In this document: positions 44,726 through 55,074 of the stretch, in pieces
How positions within the stretch are numbered: position 1 is the stretch's first letter
How the letters are laid out: every line of letters starts with the position of its first letter
NCBI RefSeq assembly: GCF_014287815.1
Contig: NZ_JACOOQ010000017.1
Span: 1-64,000, forward strand
Reading direction: 5' to 3'
Source of the DNA: Clostridium lentum
GTDB taxonomy: Bacteria; Bacillota; Clostridia; Clostridiales; Clostridiaceae
Length of the DNA: 64,000 bases
The notes under the pieces: generated by a model
What the model was told of the DNA's origin: nothing
Databases searched by the model: none
Seen by the model: only the letters and a program-made list of their open reading frames with translations
Translations under genes and position numbers: made by a program

Positions 44726-45208
44726 TTATTTTACAGCATTTAAAGCTGCTTCATAATCTGGTTCACTAGAAACTTCATTACAGTACTCAACATACGAAAC
44801 TTTATTATTTTCATCTACAATAATAATTGCCCTAGTTAAAAGTCCTAGTTCTTTAATATAAACACCATAATTCTTACCAAAATCTCTATTTTTATAATCT
44901 GATAAAATAGTAACCTTATCTATTCCTGCACTACCACACCATCTACTTTGAGCAAAAGGTAAATCCATTGATACCACATATATACTTACATTATTTAGTT
45001 TTGCTGCTTCTTCATTAAATCTTCTTACTTCCCTATCACATACTGGTGTATCAACTGATGGAACTATTACAAATATTCTTTTTCCACTGGTATCCTTTAA
45101 GGTTATTTCCTTTAATTCTTTGTTGGTTAAATGAAAATCTGGAGCAGAATCACCAACATTTATATATTTATCTTCCAAAGTAACTGGTGTTCCCTTAAAT
45201 GTAATCAT
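44726..45208 (-). CDS. tpx: Thiol peroxidase (atypical 2-Cys peroxiredoxin)
   Basis: 160 aa. Peroxidatic Cys57 in PSVDTPVCDREVRRF and resolving Cys91 in FAQSRWCGS match Tpx spacing. It reduces peroxides using thioredoxin. Start FKGTPVTLEDKYINVGDSAP is the family start. ATG after AGGAGG. Followed 3 bp later by the charged-protein gene. Confidence 0.95.
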   Translation of the reverse strand: MITFKGTPVTLEDKYINVGDSAPDFHLTNKELKEITLKDTSGKRIFVIVPSVDTPVCDREVRRFNEEAAKLNNVSIYVVSMDLPFAQSRWCGSAGIDKVTILSDYKNRDFGKNYGVYIKELGLLTRAIIIVDENNKVSYVEYCNEVSSEPDYEAALNAVK

Positions 45209-45316
45209 ATTATATTTTCTTACCTCCTTTTTATTTTTCTCATATTTATATTTCCTAACTTTTTTCTTTATTATTCTAAAAAATAAAACTCCATACTTAT
45301 TTATAATTTTAAAAAA

Positions 45317-45337
45317 GCTGTAGCATAAACTACAGCT
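45317..45337 (-). terminator. Terminator of the zinc-ribbon gene
   Basis: AGCTGTAG / CTACAGCT arms then TTTTTTAAAA on the minus strand. Confidence 0.8.
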
Positions 45338-45356
45338 CTATCAACAATTTCAATAA

Positions 45357-45512
45357 TTATCTATCGCTTTGTTGTGCTTTCTTAGCTCTTCTACAAGCTA
45401 AACATCTCTTTGGTTCGTTATCGAATCCTTTTTCTTTGTAGAATTCTTGTTCTCCAACTGTGAATACGAATTCAGCACCACAATCTTTGCAAGTTAATGT
45501 CTTATCTGTCAT
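45357..45512 (-). CDS. Small zinc-ribbon protein
   Basis: 51 aa, too short for many gene finders. Sequence starts MTDKTLTCKDCGAEFVFTVG and ends RCLACRRAKKAQQSDR. CxxC at 8-11 and CxxC at 37-40 form the zinc site, with QEFYKEKGF between. This is the conserved clostridial zinc-ribbon family (probable zinc-ribbon domain, DUF-like). AGGAGG ribosome site and its own terminator confirm it. Function unknown; nucleic-acid or protein binding is plausible. Confidence 0.9.
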   Translation of the reverse strand: MTDKTLTCKDCGAEFVFTVGEQEFYKEKGFDNEPKRCLACRRAKKAQQSDR

Positions 45513-45712
45513 AATAATTCCTCCTAATTTTAAAGATTCTAATGTGATAATAATCTCTTAAACTACGAGAAACCATTACATTAAAGAAACTTTATTTAAA
45601 TAGCAGTATACACTGCTTATACTCATACTAACACTTATTTATACAAATTACAATATTTTTTTTAAATTTTACAAAGAGATTTTCAATAAAATAAGGCTTC
45701 TAATTTTCAACC

Positions 45713-46903
45713 TTATTTTAAGCTATTTAAAATAGATTTTCCAATTGTACCCTTTGGCATTTGCACCTCAAAATTATCAGCTATTGTTGCACCGATATCT
45801 GCAAAACTTTTACCAGTTCCTAATTGGCCATGATTTTTCATTGATGGAGAGTATGCTAAAAACGGAACATATTCTCTTGTATGATCACTTCCACTATAAG
45901 TTGGGTCATTACCATGATCTGCTGTAATTATTAATAAATCATCTTCTTTTAACTTATCTAGTACTTTTCCTAAGTTTACATCAAATCTTTCTAACTCTTC
46001 TGCATATCCTTTAGGATTTCTTCTATGTCCCCATAAAGCATCAAAATCAACTAAATTAACAAAACATAATCCTTTAAAATCCCTATCCATCAATTCCAAA
46101 GTTTGCTCCATACCATGAACTGAACTCTTTGATTTGTGGCTTTCAGTGATTCCTTCTCCATCAAAGATATCACTTATTTTTCCTACTGATATAACATCAT
46201 AATTATTATCTTTTAAAACATTTAAAACTGTTTCACCATATGGCTTTAAAGCATAATCATGTCTATTGCTCGTTCTCTTAAATTCACCTTTTTTCTCGCC
46301 TACGTATGGTCTTGCTATAACTCTACCAACTTTCCATTCATCCTTTAAAGTTATTTCTCTTGCTATTTCACAACATCTGTATAATTCATCTAATCCAAAA
46401 GTTTCTTCGTGACCACAAATTTGAAGAACTGAATCTGCAGAAGTATAAACAATCATGTCTCCTGTTTTCATTTGGTGCTCTCCTAATTCATCTAATATTT
46501 CTGTCCCGCTAGCACTTTTATTTCCAACAATCTTATGTCCTGTTTTTACTTCTAATTCATCTAGTAGATTCTTTGGAAATCCTGTATCTGTAAAAGTTTT
46601 AAATGGTTTAGTTATATGAAGACCCATCATTTCCCAATGACCTGTCATTGTATCTTTACCAACGCTTGCTTCTTTTAATTTCATTTGATATCCAAGTGGA
46701 TTTTCTATACTTGCTACATGTTTTATTTTATGTAGGTTTGCTATCCCCATTCTTTGAAGATTAGCAATATTTAAAGAATCTACTGATTCTGCTATATGTC
46801 CAAGTGTATCTACATTTATATCGCCATATTCCTTCGAATCATCCATAGCTCCTATTCCTAAAGAATCTATAACTATTGTAAATATTCTATTATATCTTTT
46901 CAT
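45713..46903 (-). CDS. deoB: Phosphopentomutase
   Basis: 396 aa from ATG 46903 (AAAGGGGATAAGAAT site; the frame opens 15 codons earlier). It interconverts ribose-1- and ribose-5-phosphates and their deoxy forms in nucleoside breakdown. Metal-site motifs: [20 protein letters not shown] at the start, [11 protein letters not shown] with the phosphorylated Thr, [20 protein letters not shown] near the end. No pdp or punA gene beside it. Confidence 0.95.
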   Translation of the reverse strand: MKRYNRIFTIVIDSLGIGAMDDSKEYGDINVDTLGHIAESVDSLNIANLQRMGIANLHKIKHVASIENPLGYQMKLKEASVGKDTMTGHWEMMGLHITKPFKTFTDTGFPKNLLDELEVKTGHKIVGNKSASGTEILDELGEHQMKTGDMIVYTSADSVLQICGHEETFGLDELYRCCEIAREITLKDEWKVGRVIARPYVGEKKGEFKRTSNRHDYALKPYGETVLNVLKDNNYDVISVGKISDIFDGEGITESHKSKSSVHGMEQTLELMDRDFKGLCFVNLVDFDALWGHRRNPKGYAEELERFDVNLGKVLDKLKEDDLLIITADHGNDPTYSGSDHTREYVPFLAYSPSMKNHGQLGTGKSFADIGATIADNFEVQMPKGTIGKSILNSLK

Positions 46904-47077
46904 ATTCTTATCCCCTTTAATTAATTTATTATTTATATTTTTCCTCATTTTTTCTCTTATATATGTACATTTATATTGTATAATATAACCTATCTTTTTT
47001 ATAGTCTTATTTTTATATTCATAAACATTTGATGAACTCTTACTTCATGGTATTCATATCCATTAGCTTATCATTCT

Positions 47078-47680
47078 CTATTTTAATACTCCATTTTTTA
47101 TAATATTGAATTTGCCAATAAGCTTTGCTTTTCCTATAGAACAATTGTGTTTTCCTAAAAGTACAGCTATCAATTCCGTAATCATTGTATTTTCTACTAC
47201 TTCTAATATATTTAAAAGTTCTTCATCATCAGTAAAAACTATCTTAGATAAATCTATATACTTTTTAGCAACGTTAAGTTTAATTTCTCTACAATCAAGT
47301 CTAAAAAAATAATTGATCAAATTCATATCCACCTTATGTAATGTCTTTATAATAAATTCATACATTTCTTTACTAAGATATTCACTGGTAGCATAATCAT
47401 AAATATAAATTCCCATTTGAAATATATCACACTTCTCACCATTAAGACTACTAACTATTTCAGCTAAAGCTTCTTCTCTATATCCATCTAATATATATAA
47501 AAATAAGTCTTCTTTATTTTCGAAATACATATAAAATGATCCTCTTGAAATCTCAGCATTCTTTATAATTCTATTAATAGATGCATCATTAAAAGAATAT
47601 TCTACAAATTCACTTTTGGCTGCATTTATAATCCTTTCTTTCTTTTCTATTGGTAAATTAAAAAAAGTATTAGTCGGCAT
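47078..47680 (-). CDS. TetR-family regulator
   Basis: 200 aa. N-terminal helix-turn-helix (about 10-55, RIINAAKSEFVEYSFNDASI; ISRGSFYMYFENKEDLFLYI). The C-terminal ligand-binding part is divergent. It lies just downstream of the ABC transporter gene at 47788-50088 on the same strand and probably represses it or senses its substrate. ATG after GGGAG. Confidence 0.87.
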   Translation of the reverse strand: MPTNTFFNLPIEKKERIINAAKSEFVEYSFNDASINRIIKNAEISRGSFYMYFENKEDLFLYILDGYREEALAEIVSSLNGEKCDIFQMGIYIYDYATSEYLSKEMYEFIIKTLHKVDMNLINYFFRLDCREIKLNVAKKYIDLSKIVFTDDEELLNILEVVENTMITELIAVLLGKHNCSIGKAKLIGKFNIIKNGVLK

Positions 47681-47748
47681 ATAATAGCTCCCATCTATAA
47701 AAATAATATATATTATATCATTTATTATTTTATATTTATAAATATTAA

Positions 47749-47774
47749 TGCGGCTCTCAAAAGAAAGCCGCTAT
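47749..47774 (-). terminator. Terminator of the ABC transporter gene
   Basis: AGCGGCTTTC / GAGAGCCGC stem after the stop at 47788. The T-run is weak (ATTAATATTTAT). Confidence 0.65.
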
Positions 47775-47787
47775 TATTTATTTTAAA

Positions 47788-50088
47788 CTATTCACTTCTA
47801 AGAGCTTCAACTGCATCTTTCTTTGATGCCATCTTGGCTGGAATATGTCCTCCAAGCATAGTAAGAATTGTACTTATAATTACAAGCATTACAGCATAAA
47901 CTACTGGAAGCTGAGCTACATTTTTAAGATCTGTCATTTTGTAAATAACTGAGTTTATAGGGAATGTTAGACCGTATGCTATAGCTATCCCTAATACTCC
48001 TGAAAATACACCTAATATACATGTTTCAGCATCAAATACTCTTGTTATATCCTTTTTACTAGCACCTAAGGCTTTTAATATACCAATTTCTTTCGTTCTT
48101 TCTAAAACTGATGTATAAGTAATTATTCCAATCATTATTAATGAAACAACTAATGATATTCCTGCAAAAGCAATTAAAACCAAAGTTATGCCTGTCATTA
48201 TTCCATTGGTCATACTCATTATAGTATCTGCTAAATCAGTATATACAATTTGATCTTCAACATCTTTTCCTTCATTATACTCATCTAAATATTTCACAAC
48301 AAAGTCTTTATTATCAAATGAAGTTGGGAATATACTTATCATATATGGAGTTGAATTTCCCCCTAAATATGCTATAAGCTGCTCCTTAGTAGTTTCATCA
48401 ACCTTTTCAAAAGTTAAAACATTAAAATCTGCTTCTTTCTGTGATTTTACAATATCTGAATTCATAGAATCTGCAATTATTATCTCTGAAAGTTCATCTG
48501 AATATGCAAGTCCTGGCATAAGCATTGCAAGTCCTGCATCCTTTTTCCCTCTAATTATTCCAACAACTTTTAAATCAATTGCATTATTTGAGCTATACAT
48601 TTCTTCATAATTAGTATTAATTGTATAAATACCCATATCTGTTGCACTGTAATAGTCATTATTTAAAATAGCTTTAAGTCTTAACCCTAATAAATCATCA
48701 AAAGAAATAGTTTTCTGATCATATCCTAATGCCCTTAAAATAGTGTCTTGTACTTGATTTTTATCATCAATAACTAATACTACCTCATTAGCATTTTGTG
48801 GATACTCTCCAATTAATAAATCATAATTTGTTTCTAAATACCCTTCCCCCTCTTCTGTTAAAGCCTTTGGATATGATACAAAATTAATATCTTTAGTATT
48901 TACCGGAACCACTTCACCATGTTGCTCCATTAAAAGATTTACTCCAGTTATTCTTGTATACCCTATACTTTGAACATATTCAGGATTAATATTTTCTATA
49001 TAATCAATATATTCATCTGTAAATACATTTTTGTGAGTCATTACATATTCATCAGTACTATAGCTATAAACTTCTTTAGCATCACTATAACTTTTTTCAT
49101 TTTCAGTAATACCTAGCATTTCCTTCTGCATTGCTGAAATCTTATCAATATCAATTTCATTAGTTTCTTGCGTTATCATAATAGGAAATGATGCAAAACT
49201 ATCACTTTGGAATTTGTTAATTTGCTCTTGGAATCCTGAAGATAATGACATTATGGTAGCAATACCGATTATTCCTATACTAGAAGCAAAAGCAGTAAGA
49301 GCTGTCCTACCCTTTTTTGTTTTAATATTAGTAAATGAAAGCTTTAAAGCAGTTGCAAAGCTCATGCTTGTTTTTTTAAGCTTGAATCCACTATTTTCAT
49401 AATTCTTCTCATCATATGGATTGCTATCAGAAATAATATTTCCATCTTTAAATTCAACTATTCTATCAGCATACTGGTGAGCTAACTCTGGATTATGTGT
49501 TACCATGATAATTAGCTTATCTTTTGCCACTTCTTTTATAAGGTTCATAATTTCTACTGATGTTTCAGTATCTAAAGCTCCTGTTGGCTCATCAGCTAAT
49601 ATTATGTCAGGATTATTGGCAAGAGCTCTTGCTATGGCAACTCTCTGCATCTGCCCACCAGACAATTGATTAGGTCTTTTATGTAAATGATCTGATAAGC
49701 CTACATTTTTAAGAACTTCTAATGCCTTTTCATGCTTTTCTTTAGCACTTACTCCACTTAAAGTCATACCTAATTCAACATTTTCAACAATGCTTAAATG
49801 TCCAATTAAATTATAGCTTTGAAATATAAAACCAATGGAATTATTCCTATAGCTATTCCAATCCTTTTCTGTAAAATCCTTAGTAGATTTACCATTTAGT
49901 ATTAAGTCTCCATCAGTATAATTGTCTAATCCACCAATAATATTTAAGCAAGTTGTCTTTCCTGAACCACTAGTTCCTAATATAGCTACAAACTCTTTTT
50001 CTCTAAATGCAACTGATACACCTTTAAGAGCCTGAGTTTCAATTTCTCCAATCTTATATGTCTTTTTAATATTTTTTAATTGTAACAT
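47788..50088 (-). CDS. MacB-like ABC transporter, ATPase-permease fusion
   Basis: 766 aa. N-terminal ATPase (about 1-225): Walker A GTSGSGKTT at 38-46, signature LSGGQMQR, Walker B with DEPTGALD. C-terminal permease: one helix near 262-282 then a large extracellular domain (about 285-610) and three final helices with GIGIITYTSVLERTKEIGIL and an FtsX core. It exports or extracts a peptide, lipid or antibiotic; the substrate is not told by sequence. A TetR gene follows. ATG after AAAGG. Confidence 0.9.
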   Translation of the reverse strand: MLQLKNIKKTYKIGEIETQALKGVSVAFREKEFVAILGTSGSGKTTCLNIIGGLDNYTDGDLILNGKSTKDFTEKDWNSYRNNSIGFIFQSYNLIGHLSIVENVELGMTLSGVSAKEKHEKALEVLKNVGLSDHLHKRPNQLSGGQMQRVAIARALANNPDIILADEPTGALDTETSVEIMNLIKEVAKDKLIIMVTHNPELAHQYADRIVEFKDGNIISDSNPYDEKNYENSGFKLKKTSMSFATALKLSFTNIKTKKGRTALTAFASSIGIIGIATIMSLSSGFQEQINKFQSDSFASFPIMITQETNEIDIDKISAMQKEMLGITENEKSYSDAKEVYSYSTDEYVMTHKNVFTDEYIDYIENINPEYVQSIGYTRITGVNLLMEQHGEVVPVNTKDINFVSYPKALTEEGEGYLETNYDLLIGEYPQNANEVVLVIDDKNQVQDTILRALGYDQKTISFDDLLGLRLKAILNNDYYSATDMGIYTINTNYEEMYSSNNAIDLKVVGIIRGKKDAGLAMLMPGLAYSDELSEIIIADSMNSDIVKSQKEADFNVLTFEKVDETTKEQLIAYLGGNSTPYMISIFPTSFDNKDFVVKYLDEYNEGKDVEDQIVYTDLADTIMSMTNGIMTGITLVLIAFAGISLVVSLIMIGIITYTSVLERTKEIGILKALGASKKDITRVFDAETCILGVFSGVLGIAIAYGLTFPINSVIYKMTDLKNVAQLPVVYAVMLVIISTILTMLGGHIPAKMASKKDAVEALRSE

Positions 50089-50322
50089 ACCTTTATCCTC
50101 ATTTTGCCAATTATATATATATTATGACAAGGTGTCATATTCATCTAAAGTATATATAACACATTTTCATATGTCAATCAATATTCTATCCAATTTACTT
50201 AAATTTAACAAAGTTTCACTTTTAAATATAAATACTTTAATATTATTTACCAATATATATTTTTTGTATTTCATTTAAATAAAAATATTATATAATATAC
50301 TTCTAGGGAGGTGCTTTTAATA

Positions 50323-50790
50323 ATGAATAACCAATTAACTATAGAAAATATAAAAAAATTACAAGATGAATTAGATTATAGAATGACGGTGAAAAGAGCA
50401 GAAATAGCAAAAGAAAAAATGATTGCTGCTGCTCATGGAGATAGATCTGAAAATGCTGAGTATAAAGCAGCTTGTGCTGAATATAGAGAAAATGATAATA
50501 GGATACAATACCTACTTACCATGATTTCAACTGCTACTGTAATAGATGAAAGTAGCTTAGATAAATCTGTTCTTGGAATTAATAGTAAAGCTAAAATTAA
50601 GTTTATTGAAGATGATTTTGAAGATATAATAACGCTTGTTACAACTATGGATATGGATCCTGAAAATATGCTTATCAGCATAGAGTCTGATTTAGGAAGA
50701 GCATTGAGCGGAAAAAGAGCTGGAGATATAGTGAAAGTTAATGCTCCAGGTGATAACTATACAATTGAAATTATAGAAATAATGGACTAA
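50323..50790 (+). CDS. GreA/GreB-like transcription factor
   Basis: 155 aa from ATG 50323, preceded by GGGAGGTG; the frame opens at GTG 50311 inside that site. N-terminal antiparallel coiled coil (about 1-75) has the GDRSENAEYKAAC tip motif with the acidic residues that place metal at the polymerase active site. The C-terminal FKBP-like domain ends GRALSGKRAGDIVKV. It should rescue stalled RNA polymerase. It may be a second copy beside a housekeeping greA elsewhere. Confidence 0.87.
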   Translation: MNNQLTIENIKKLQDELDYRMTVKRAEIAKEKMIAAAHGDRSENAEYKAACAEYRENDNRIQYLLTMISTATVIDESSLDKSVLGINSKAKIKFIEDDFEDIITLVTTMDMDPENMLISIESDLGRALSGKRAGDIVKVNAPGDNYTIEIIEIMD

Positions 50791-50812
50791 TGATTTAATC
50801 TTTAGTCCATTA
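50781..50812 (+). terminator. Terminator of the GreA-like gene
   Basis: AATGGACTAA / TTAGTCCATT arms followed by ATTGTTTT. The first arm includes the stop codon. Confidence 0.75.
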
Positions 50813-50824
50813 TTGTTTTATAAA

Positions 50825-51259
50825 TTATAATAATGCTTTTACCATTGGATTAATTTTTGATCTATCAAACCTTCCACTAATCTTTGGCATTATTTCCTTC
50901 ATTATTTTTCCAATATCTGCAACTGTATAACTACCATTTTCAATAATTTCTTTAAGCATTTCATTAACTTCCTCATCAGTTAATTGCTTTGGAAGATATG
51001 GTGTTAAAATTTCTATAGCAAAGTTTCCTTCAGCTATTTTTTCTTCATTATTAGCTTGCTTTGCATACTCTAAAGCCTCTTTATTTTGTTTTATACTTTT
51101 TTCTATTATCTTTATTACATTTTCATCTGAAATATCTTCTCTATTATTAACTTCATATGCTTTAATTTCAGCATTAACAAGTCTTAATACGCTTACCTTA
51201 GCCTTATCTCTTGCTTTCATAGCTGATATTTCATCTTTTTTTAATATTTCTTTTAACAT
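50825..51259 (-). CDS. GatB/YqeY domain protein
   Basis: 144 aa, all-helical. KARDKAKVSVLRLVNAEIKA, AILTPYLPKQLTDEEV-type core and the end KIMKEIMPKISGRFDRSKIN are YqeY features. The domain resembles the tRNA-binding tail of GatB, but free YqeY has no proven role. Ribosome site is weak. Single gene. Confidence 0.87.
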   Translation of the reverse strand: MLKEILKKDEISAMKARDKAKVSVLRLVNAEIKAYEVNNREDISDENVIKIIEKSIKQNKEALEYAKQANNEEKIAEGNFAIEILTPYLPKQLTDEEVNEMLKEIIENGSYTVADIGKIMKEIMPKISGRFDRSKINPMVKALL

Positions 51260-51374
51260 AGCTTTTACGTTAGTATCATAAATACTAACACTTCACCTCT
51301 TTCCAATATTTTTACTAAATTATAACATAATTCATTACAATATGCGACTTTGCTTGTACCTAATTTAATTGAGT

Positions 51375-51408
51375 AAAGAATAAGCTATATTCACTTGATA
51401 CAGCTTAT
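51375..51408 (-). terminator. Terminator of the oleate hydratase gene
   Basis: ATAAGCTGTATCA / GAATATAGCTTAT-type stem then TCTTTACTC; imperfect but placed right after the stop. Confidence 0.5.
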
Positions 51409-51414
51409 CTTTCC

Positions 51415-53184
51415 CTATATTAAATTATATTTCATTAACAATTCTTCAATAACCGTTCCTGAAACCTTCTTCATCATAGTCTTTTGTGCTATTGATTCTG
51501 ATAGAGATAGTTTTATATCTGTTAGCTTCTTTCCATCCATCATCTTTGAAGTTGAATCTAAAAGCACTCTAATATCATAACAAGAACCAAATACTTCTGG
51601 AACTCCACGATCCACATTAAGTAATGTATAAACAGCTTCCATTGCTGTCCTTACAGAATACTCTGTAGTGAATACTGTATCTCTTACTGTATCAGCAAAC
51701 TGTCCTAAGAAGGCAAAGTTTACACAACCTTCTGGTACAACCTTAGGTCTGTCTCCTGCAGTTCTTGGCATAAAAAAAGCAGTAACATATGGCATCATGC
51801 ATGGAACACAATTTGCTGACTGCTTAGCCATTTCTGCAATTTGATCTTCTGGTACACCTAAATGATATAGCCATTCCTGAGTAATTTCATAACCAGTACA
51901 GTTCTTCATTGGTTTCTTGATAAAGTCTCCTGGCACATCTGTAAATAATCCATATACCCATACAACTAATTGATTATCTTTTTGCTCCTTGAAATGAGGT
52001 TGTCTATTTAATGTATAACTCATTAACCAAGATGAATCCTTAACAGTTATTATACCTCCGGTAACAACCTTACCACTAAATGGATTACGCTTGCATATTT
52101 TTTCGATATATGGCGGAATCTTATCATCTAAAGTTGTTATCGTCGCCGACTCCCAATTTGTCTCTTCTATATTAGTACAGAATTTATCAGGATTTCCAAA
52201 AGACTTATCCTGTGCTGCAATGTTTCTCCATAATCTCCAACATGCACCTTCCTTATTATTCAAAACTGCTGCATGATCATTATCACCATAAGTAGAATTT
52301 TCTACACAACTTCCATTAGTAACAAAAACAAGATCATCTTCAACTAAATCAATGCTTTCCTCTTTCCCATTATGAGTACATATTATTTTACTAGCTACTT
52401 TTTTACTACCTTCTTTTTTAAATAGCACATTTGTAACAGTAGTGTTATATTGAAAGTTTACCTCATGAGCTTCTAAATATTTTATCATTGGTAAAATCAA
52501 TGATTCATATTGATTATATTTAGTGAATTTTAAAGCTTTAAAATCTGGTAATCCACCAATATGATGGATAAACCTTTGTATATATAACTTCATTTCTAAC
52601 GCACTATGCCAATCCTCAAAGGCAAACATAGTCCTCCAATATAACCAGAAATTTGACTGAAAAAAGTCACTACTAAAAACATCTTTTATCTTTACATCAT
52701 ATAAATCCTCATCTTTAGTAAAGAATAAATGAACTATCTCCAATGCAGCTTTATCACTTAATCCAAACTTGCCATCAGTGTGAGCATCTTCACCTCTCTT
52801 GACAGTAGCTCTCATTAATGAATAATTTGGATCCTTCTTATTTAGCCAATAATATTCATCAAGCACTGAGGCCCCTTCTATTTCTAGAGAAGGTATTGAT
52901 CTAAATAAATCCCATAAACACTCAAAATGATTTTCCATTTCACGTCCACCACGAATTATAAATCCTCTTTCATTATCTTTAATACCATCACAAGCACCAC
53001 CTGGAAGATTTCCATCTTCTAAAATATGAATATGCTCACCTTTCATTTGGCCATCTCTAACTAAAAAACATGCAGCAGCTAGTGAAGCTAACCCTGCGCC
53101 AACTAAATATGCTGATTTTCTCTCTACATCTGCTGGTTTTTCTGGTCTAGCAAATGCTTCATAATTTCCATTGCTATAATACAT
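51415..53184 (-). CDS. ohyA: Oleate hydratase (MCRA family)
   Basis: 589 aa from ATG 53184 (GGGAGGCAATTAT site; the frame opens five codons earlier). FAD-binding start [20 protein letters not shown], then [16 protein letters not shown] and [20 protein letters not shown], the MCRA signature with catalytic-pocket residues. It adds water to oleic or linoleic acid to give 10-hydroxy fatty acids, a detoxification step in gut bacteria. Regulator gene at 53354-53932 lies immediately upstream. Confidence 0.95.
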   Translation of the reverse strand: MYYSNGNYEAFARPEKPADVERKSAYLVGAGLASLAAACFLVRDGQMKGEHIHILEDGNLPGGACDGIKDNERGFIIRGGREMENHFECLWDLFRSIPSLEIEGASVLDEYYWLNKKDPNYSLMRATVKRGEDAHTDGKFGLSDKAALEIVHLFFTKDEDLYDVKIKDVFSSDFFQSNFWLYWRTMFAFEDWHSALEMKLYIQRFIHHIGGLPDFKALKFTKYNQYESLILPMIKYLEAHEVNFQYNTTVTNVLFKKEGSKKVASKIICTHNGKEESIDLVEDDLVFVTNGSCVENSTYGDNDHAAVLNNKEGACWRLWRNIAAQDKSFGNPDKFCTNIEETNWESATITTLDDKIPPYIEKICKRNPFSGKVVTGGIITVKDSSWLMSYTLNRQPHFKEQKDNQLVVWVYGLFTDVPGDFIKKPMKNCTGYEITQEWLYHLGVPEDQIAEMAKQSANCVPCMMPYVTAFFMPRTAGDRPKVVPEGCVNFAFLGQFADTVRDTVFTTEYSVRTAMEAVYTLLNVDRGVPEVFGSCYDIRVLLDSTSKMMDGKKLTDIKLSLSESIAQKTMMKKVSGTVIEELLMKYNLI

Positions 53185-53318
53185 ATAATTGCCTCCCACT
53201 ATTTATCTCAATAATTTATTTTATTTATAAATTCATATTACTGATTATTAATATTCTTTAATATAGACAATATCTTTCCTCTGTCTAATATTTATCCACA
53301 TTCATAAAAGTGTAAAAA

Positions 53319-53348
53319 AAATAGACAAATGCTAGCACTTGTCTATTT
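53319..53348 (-). terminator. Terminator between TetR and oleate hydratase genes
   Basis: AATAGACAAGTGC / GCATTTGTCTATT arms with TTTTTTTACAC on the minus side. Confidence 0.75.
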
Positions 53349-53353
53349 TAATC

Positions 53354-53932
53354 TTATTTCTTATATGAATATGTCTTGTCTGTTCTATACCTTTCCAACG
53401 CTTCTTCCATATTACCATATATAAGTTTATTAAGCCTTTCAATAATTTTATCTGACTCTTCTTTCATACCACTCTTAATCCAGTCTAAAACAATTCCAAC
53501 AAAAGCATACTTATAAAAATCAGCAATAAAGGATTTATCCTTTTCTCTAACAGGAATGCCTTTTGCCTTTTCCTCTACTACACCAATTAATAATAAATAT
53601 ACTTCATTATATAAATATCTCTCTAAATATTCTCTGCTGACAGAATTAAAAGTAGTTAAGACAAATTCTTTATTATTCACAATATATTGAAATATTTGCT
53701 TAAACCCTTGTTGCCATGTTTCGTATGTCTTTTTTTCGCCTAAAGCTTTAGTGGCTTCATTAGTGTATACCCATTCCAGTAAATCATATATATCTTTAAA
53801 ATGATAATAAAAAGTCTGACGGTTTACCCCACAATATTCTGTAATATCTATAATCCTTATCTTCTCCAATGGTTTTTTTGCTAACATCTTTTTCAACGAA
53901 CTTGCAAAAGCCCTTTTAGTTATTTCTGACAT
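53354..53932 (-). CDS. TetR-family regulator (DhaS-like)
   Basis: 192 aa. N-terminal DNA-binding region: AFASSLKKMLAKKPLEKIRI, ITEYCGVNRQTFYYHFKDIY and LLEWVYTNEATKAL, the DhaS-type layout. Its place just upstream of the hydratase gene on the same strand suggests fatty-acid control of oleate hydratase. A terminator separates them, so both may have promoters. ATG after GGGAGG. Confidence 0.87.
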   Translation of the reverse strand: MSEITKRAFASSLKKMLAKKPLEKIRIIDITEYCGVNRQTFYYHFKDIYDLLEWVYTNEATKALGEKKTYETWQQGFKQIFQYIVNNKEFVLTTFNSVSREYLERYLYNEVYLLLIGVVEEKAKGIPVREKDKSFIADFYKYAFVGIVLDWIKSGMKEESDKIIERLNKLIYGNMEEALERYRTDKTYSYKK

Positions 53933-54065
53933 ATGTTAACCTCCCATCTTTAACCAGCTAAAATAGCTAATATTTTTTCCATAACTTTCTAAATAATTGT
54001 ACCACAGATAAATGTAAATATTCCATAATATAAAATAAAGCTTAATATTCTAGTTTTTCATATAT

Positions 54066-54120
54066 AAAAAGGGGCTGTCTCATAAATCATTTAAAAATAA
54101 TTTATTAGACAGCCCCTTTT
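54066..54120 (-). terminator. Strong hairpin after the broken nagE
   Basis: AAAAGGGGCTGTCT / AGACAGCCCCTTTT perfect 14-bp arms. It looks like a terminator for both directions. GGGGCTGTCT is also the outer end of some IS inverted repeats, so a relic of a small element is possible. Confidence 0.75.
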
Positions 54121-54125
54121 TTATC

Positions 54126-55033
54126 TTACATTGAATATAATATTTTTAATTCATCACATACAAATTGCACTTTTGTTCCAATGATAATTTGAATGCTCTT
54201 TTTACCTGGTTTTATTATACCTGAAGCCCCAGAGGATTTAATAAGCTTTTCGTTTATTTTATATTTATCTTTAATTTCTAAACGCAATCTTGTAACACAA
54301 TTATCAATAGAAATAATATTTTCTTTTCCACCTAAACCTTCTAAGATAATTTCAGCCATTGGTGCCTTAAAACTTAATACCCAGTCTACAAATCCTGCTC
54401 TTACAGGAAGTACTGTACATATTACGGCAGAAATTCCACTTAATACTGCATGTATAAAATATAGTCCTGGTGCTAAGAAACATAAAGGCAAATTCTAACG
54501 GCTCAGTAACACCTGTAAAGAATGCCGAAATTGATCCTGCAAGTAATAATCCATATACTACTTTTTTTCTTATTCTTCTTTTCACAATGATACATTGCTA
54601 AAGCTCCTGCTGGTAACTTAACAGATTTAAATTTATTATAACAAGTAGCTCCAATAATCCCTGCTAAAATACCTGTAAACTGAGTCTGTATCTTACCAAA
54701 GGCTGCTGGTACTTCAGATACATCTACACCTTTAAACATGGCAACAGCAGTAGTTGATAATAAAGTAGTCATCATCAACCATGAAACAAGACCTGCAAGA
54801 CCTGCTGTCCCATCATTATCATCTGACATCCCAATACCTACACCTATAGCAAAAAGAATTCCCATATTGTCTATTAGAGCACTACCTGCCTTAATCATAA
54901 AAGCAGCTATTAAATTATTAGCTCCCCACCCTGCTGGATCTATCCAATATCCTATTCCCATAAGTATACTGGCAACTGGTAAACATGCTACTGGAAGCAT
55001 TAATGATTTACCTAGCTTTTGCAAATATTTCAT
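54126..55033 (-). pseudogene. Broken PTS N-acetylglucosamine/glucose IIBC permease (nagE-like)
   Basis: Three frames carry pieces of one gene. 55033-54503: MKYLQKLGKSLMLPVACLPV and onward to [17 protein letters not shown], which joins early and late IIC regions and skips about 100-150 residues. Near 54570 the frame shifts to [20 protein letters not shown]; near 54490 it shifts again to [24 protein letters not shown]...[15 protein letters not shown] then joins the IIB domain directly (phospho-Cys in DNCVTRLRLEIKD). So at least two frameshifts and two deletions; about 0.9 kb remains of about 1.45 kb. Confidence 0.9.
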
Positions 55034-55074
55034 GATAATAATATTTCCCCTTTTTTCTTTTGATAAGATAAAAA

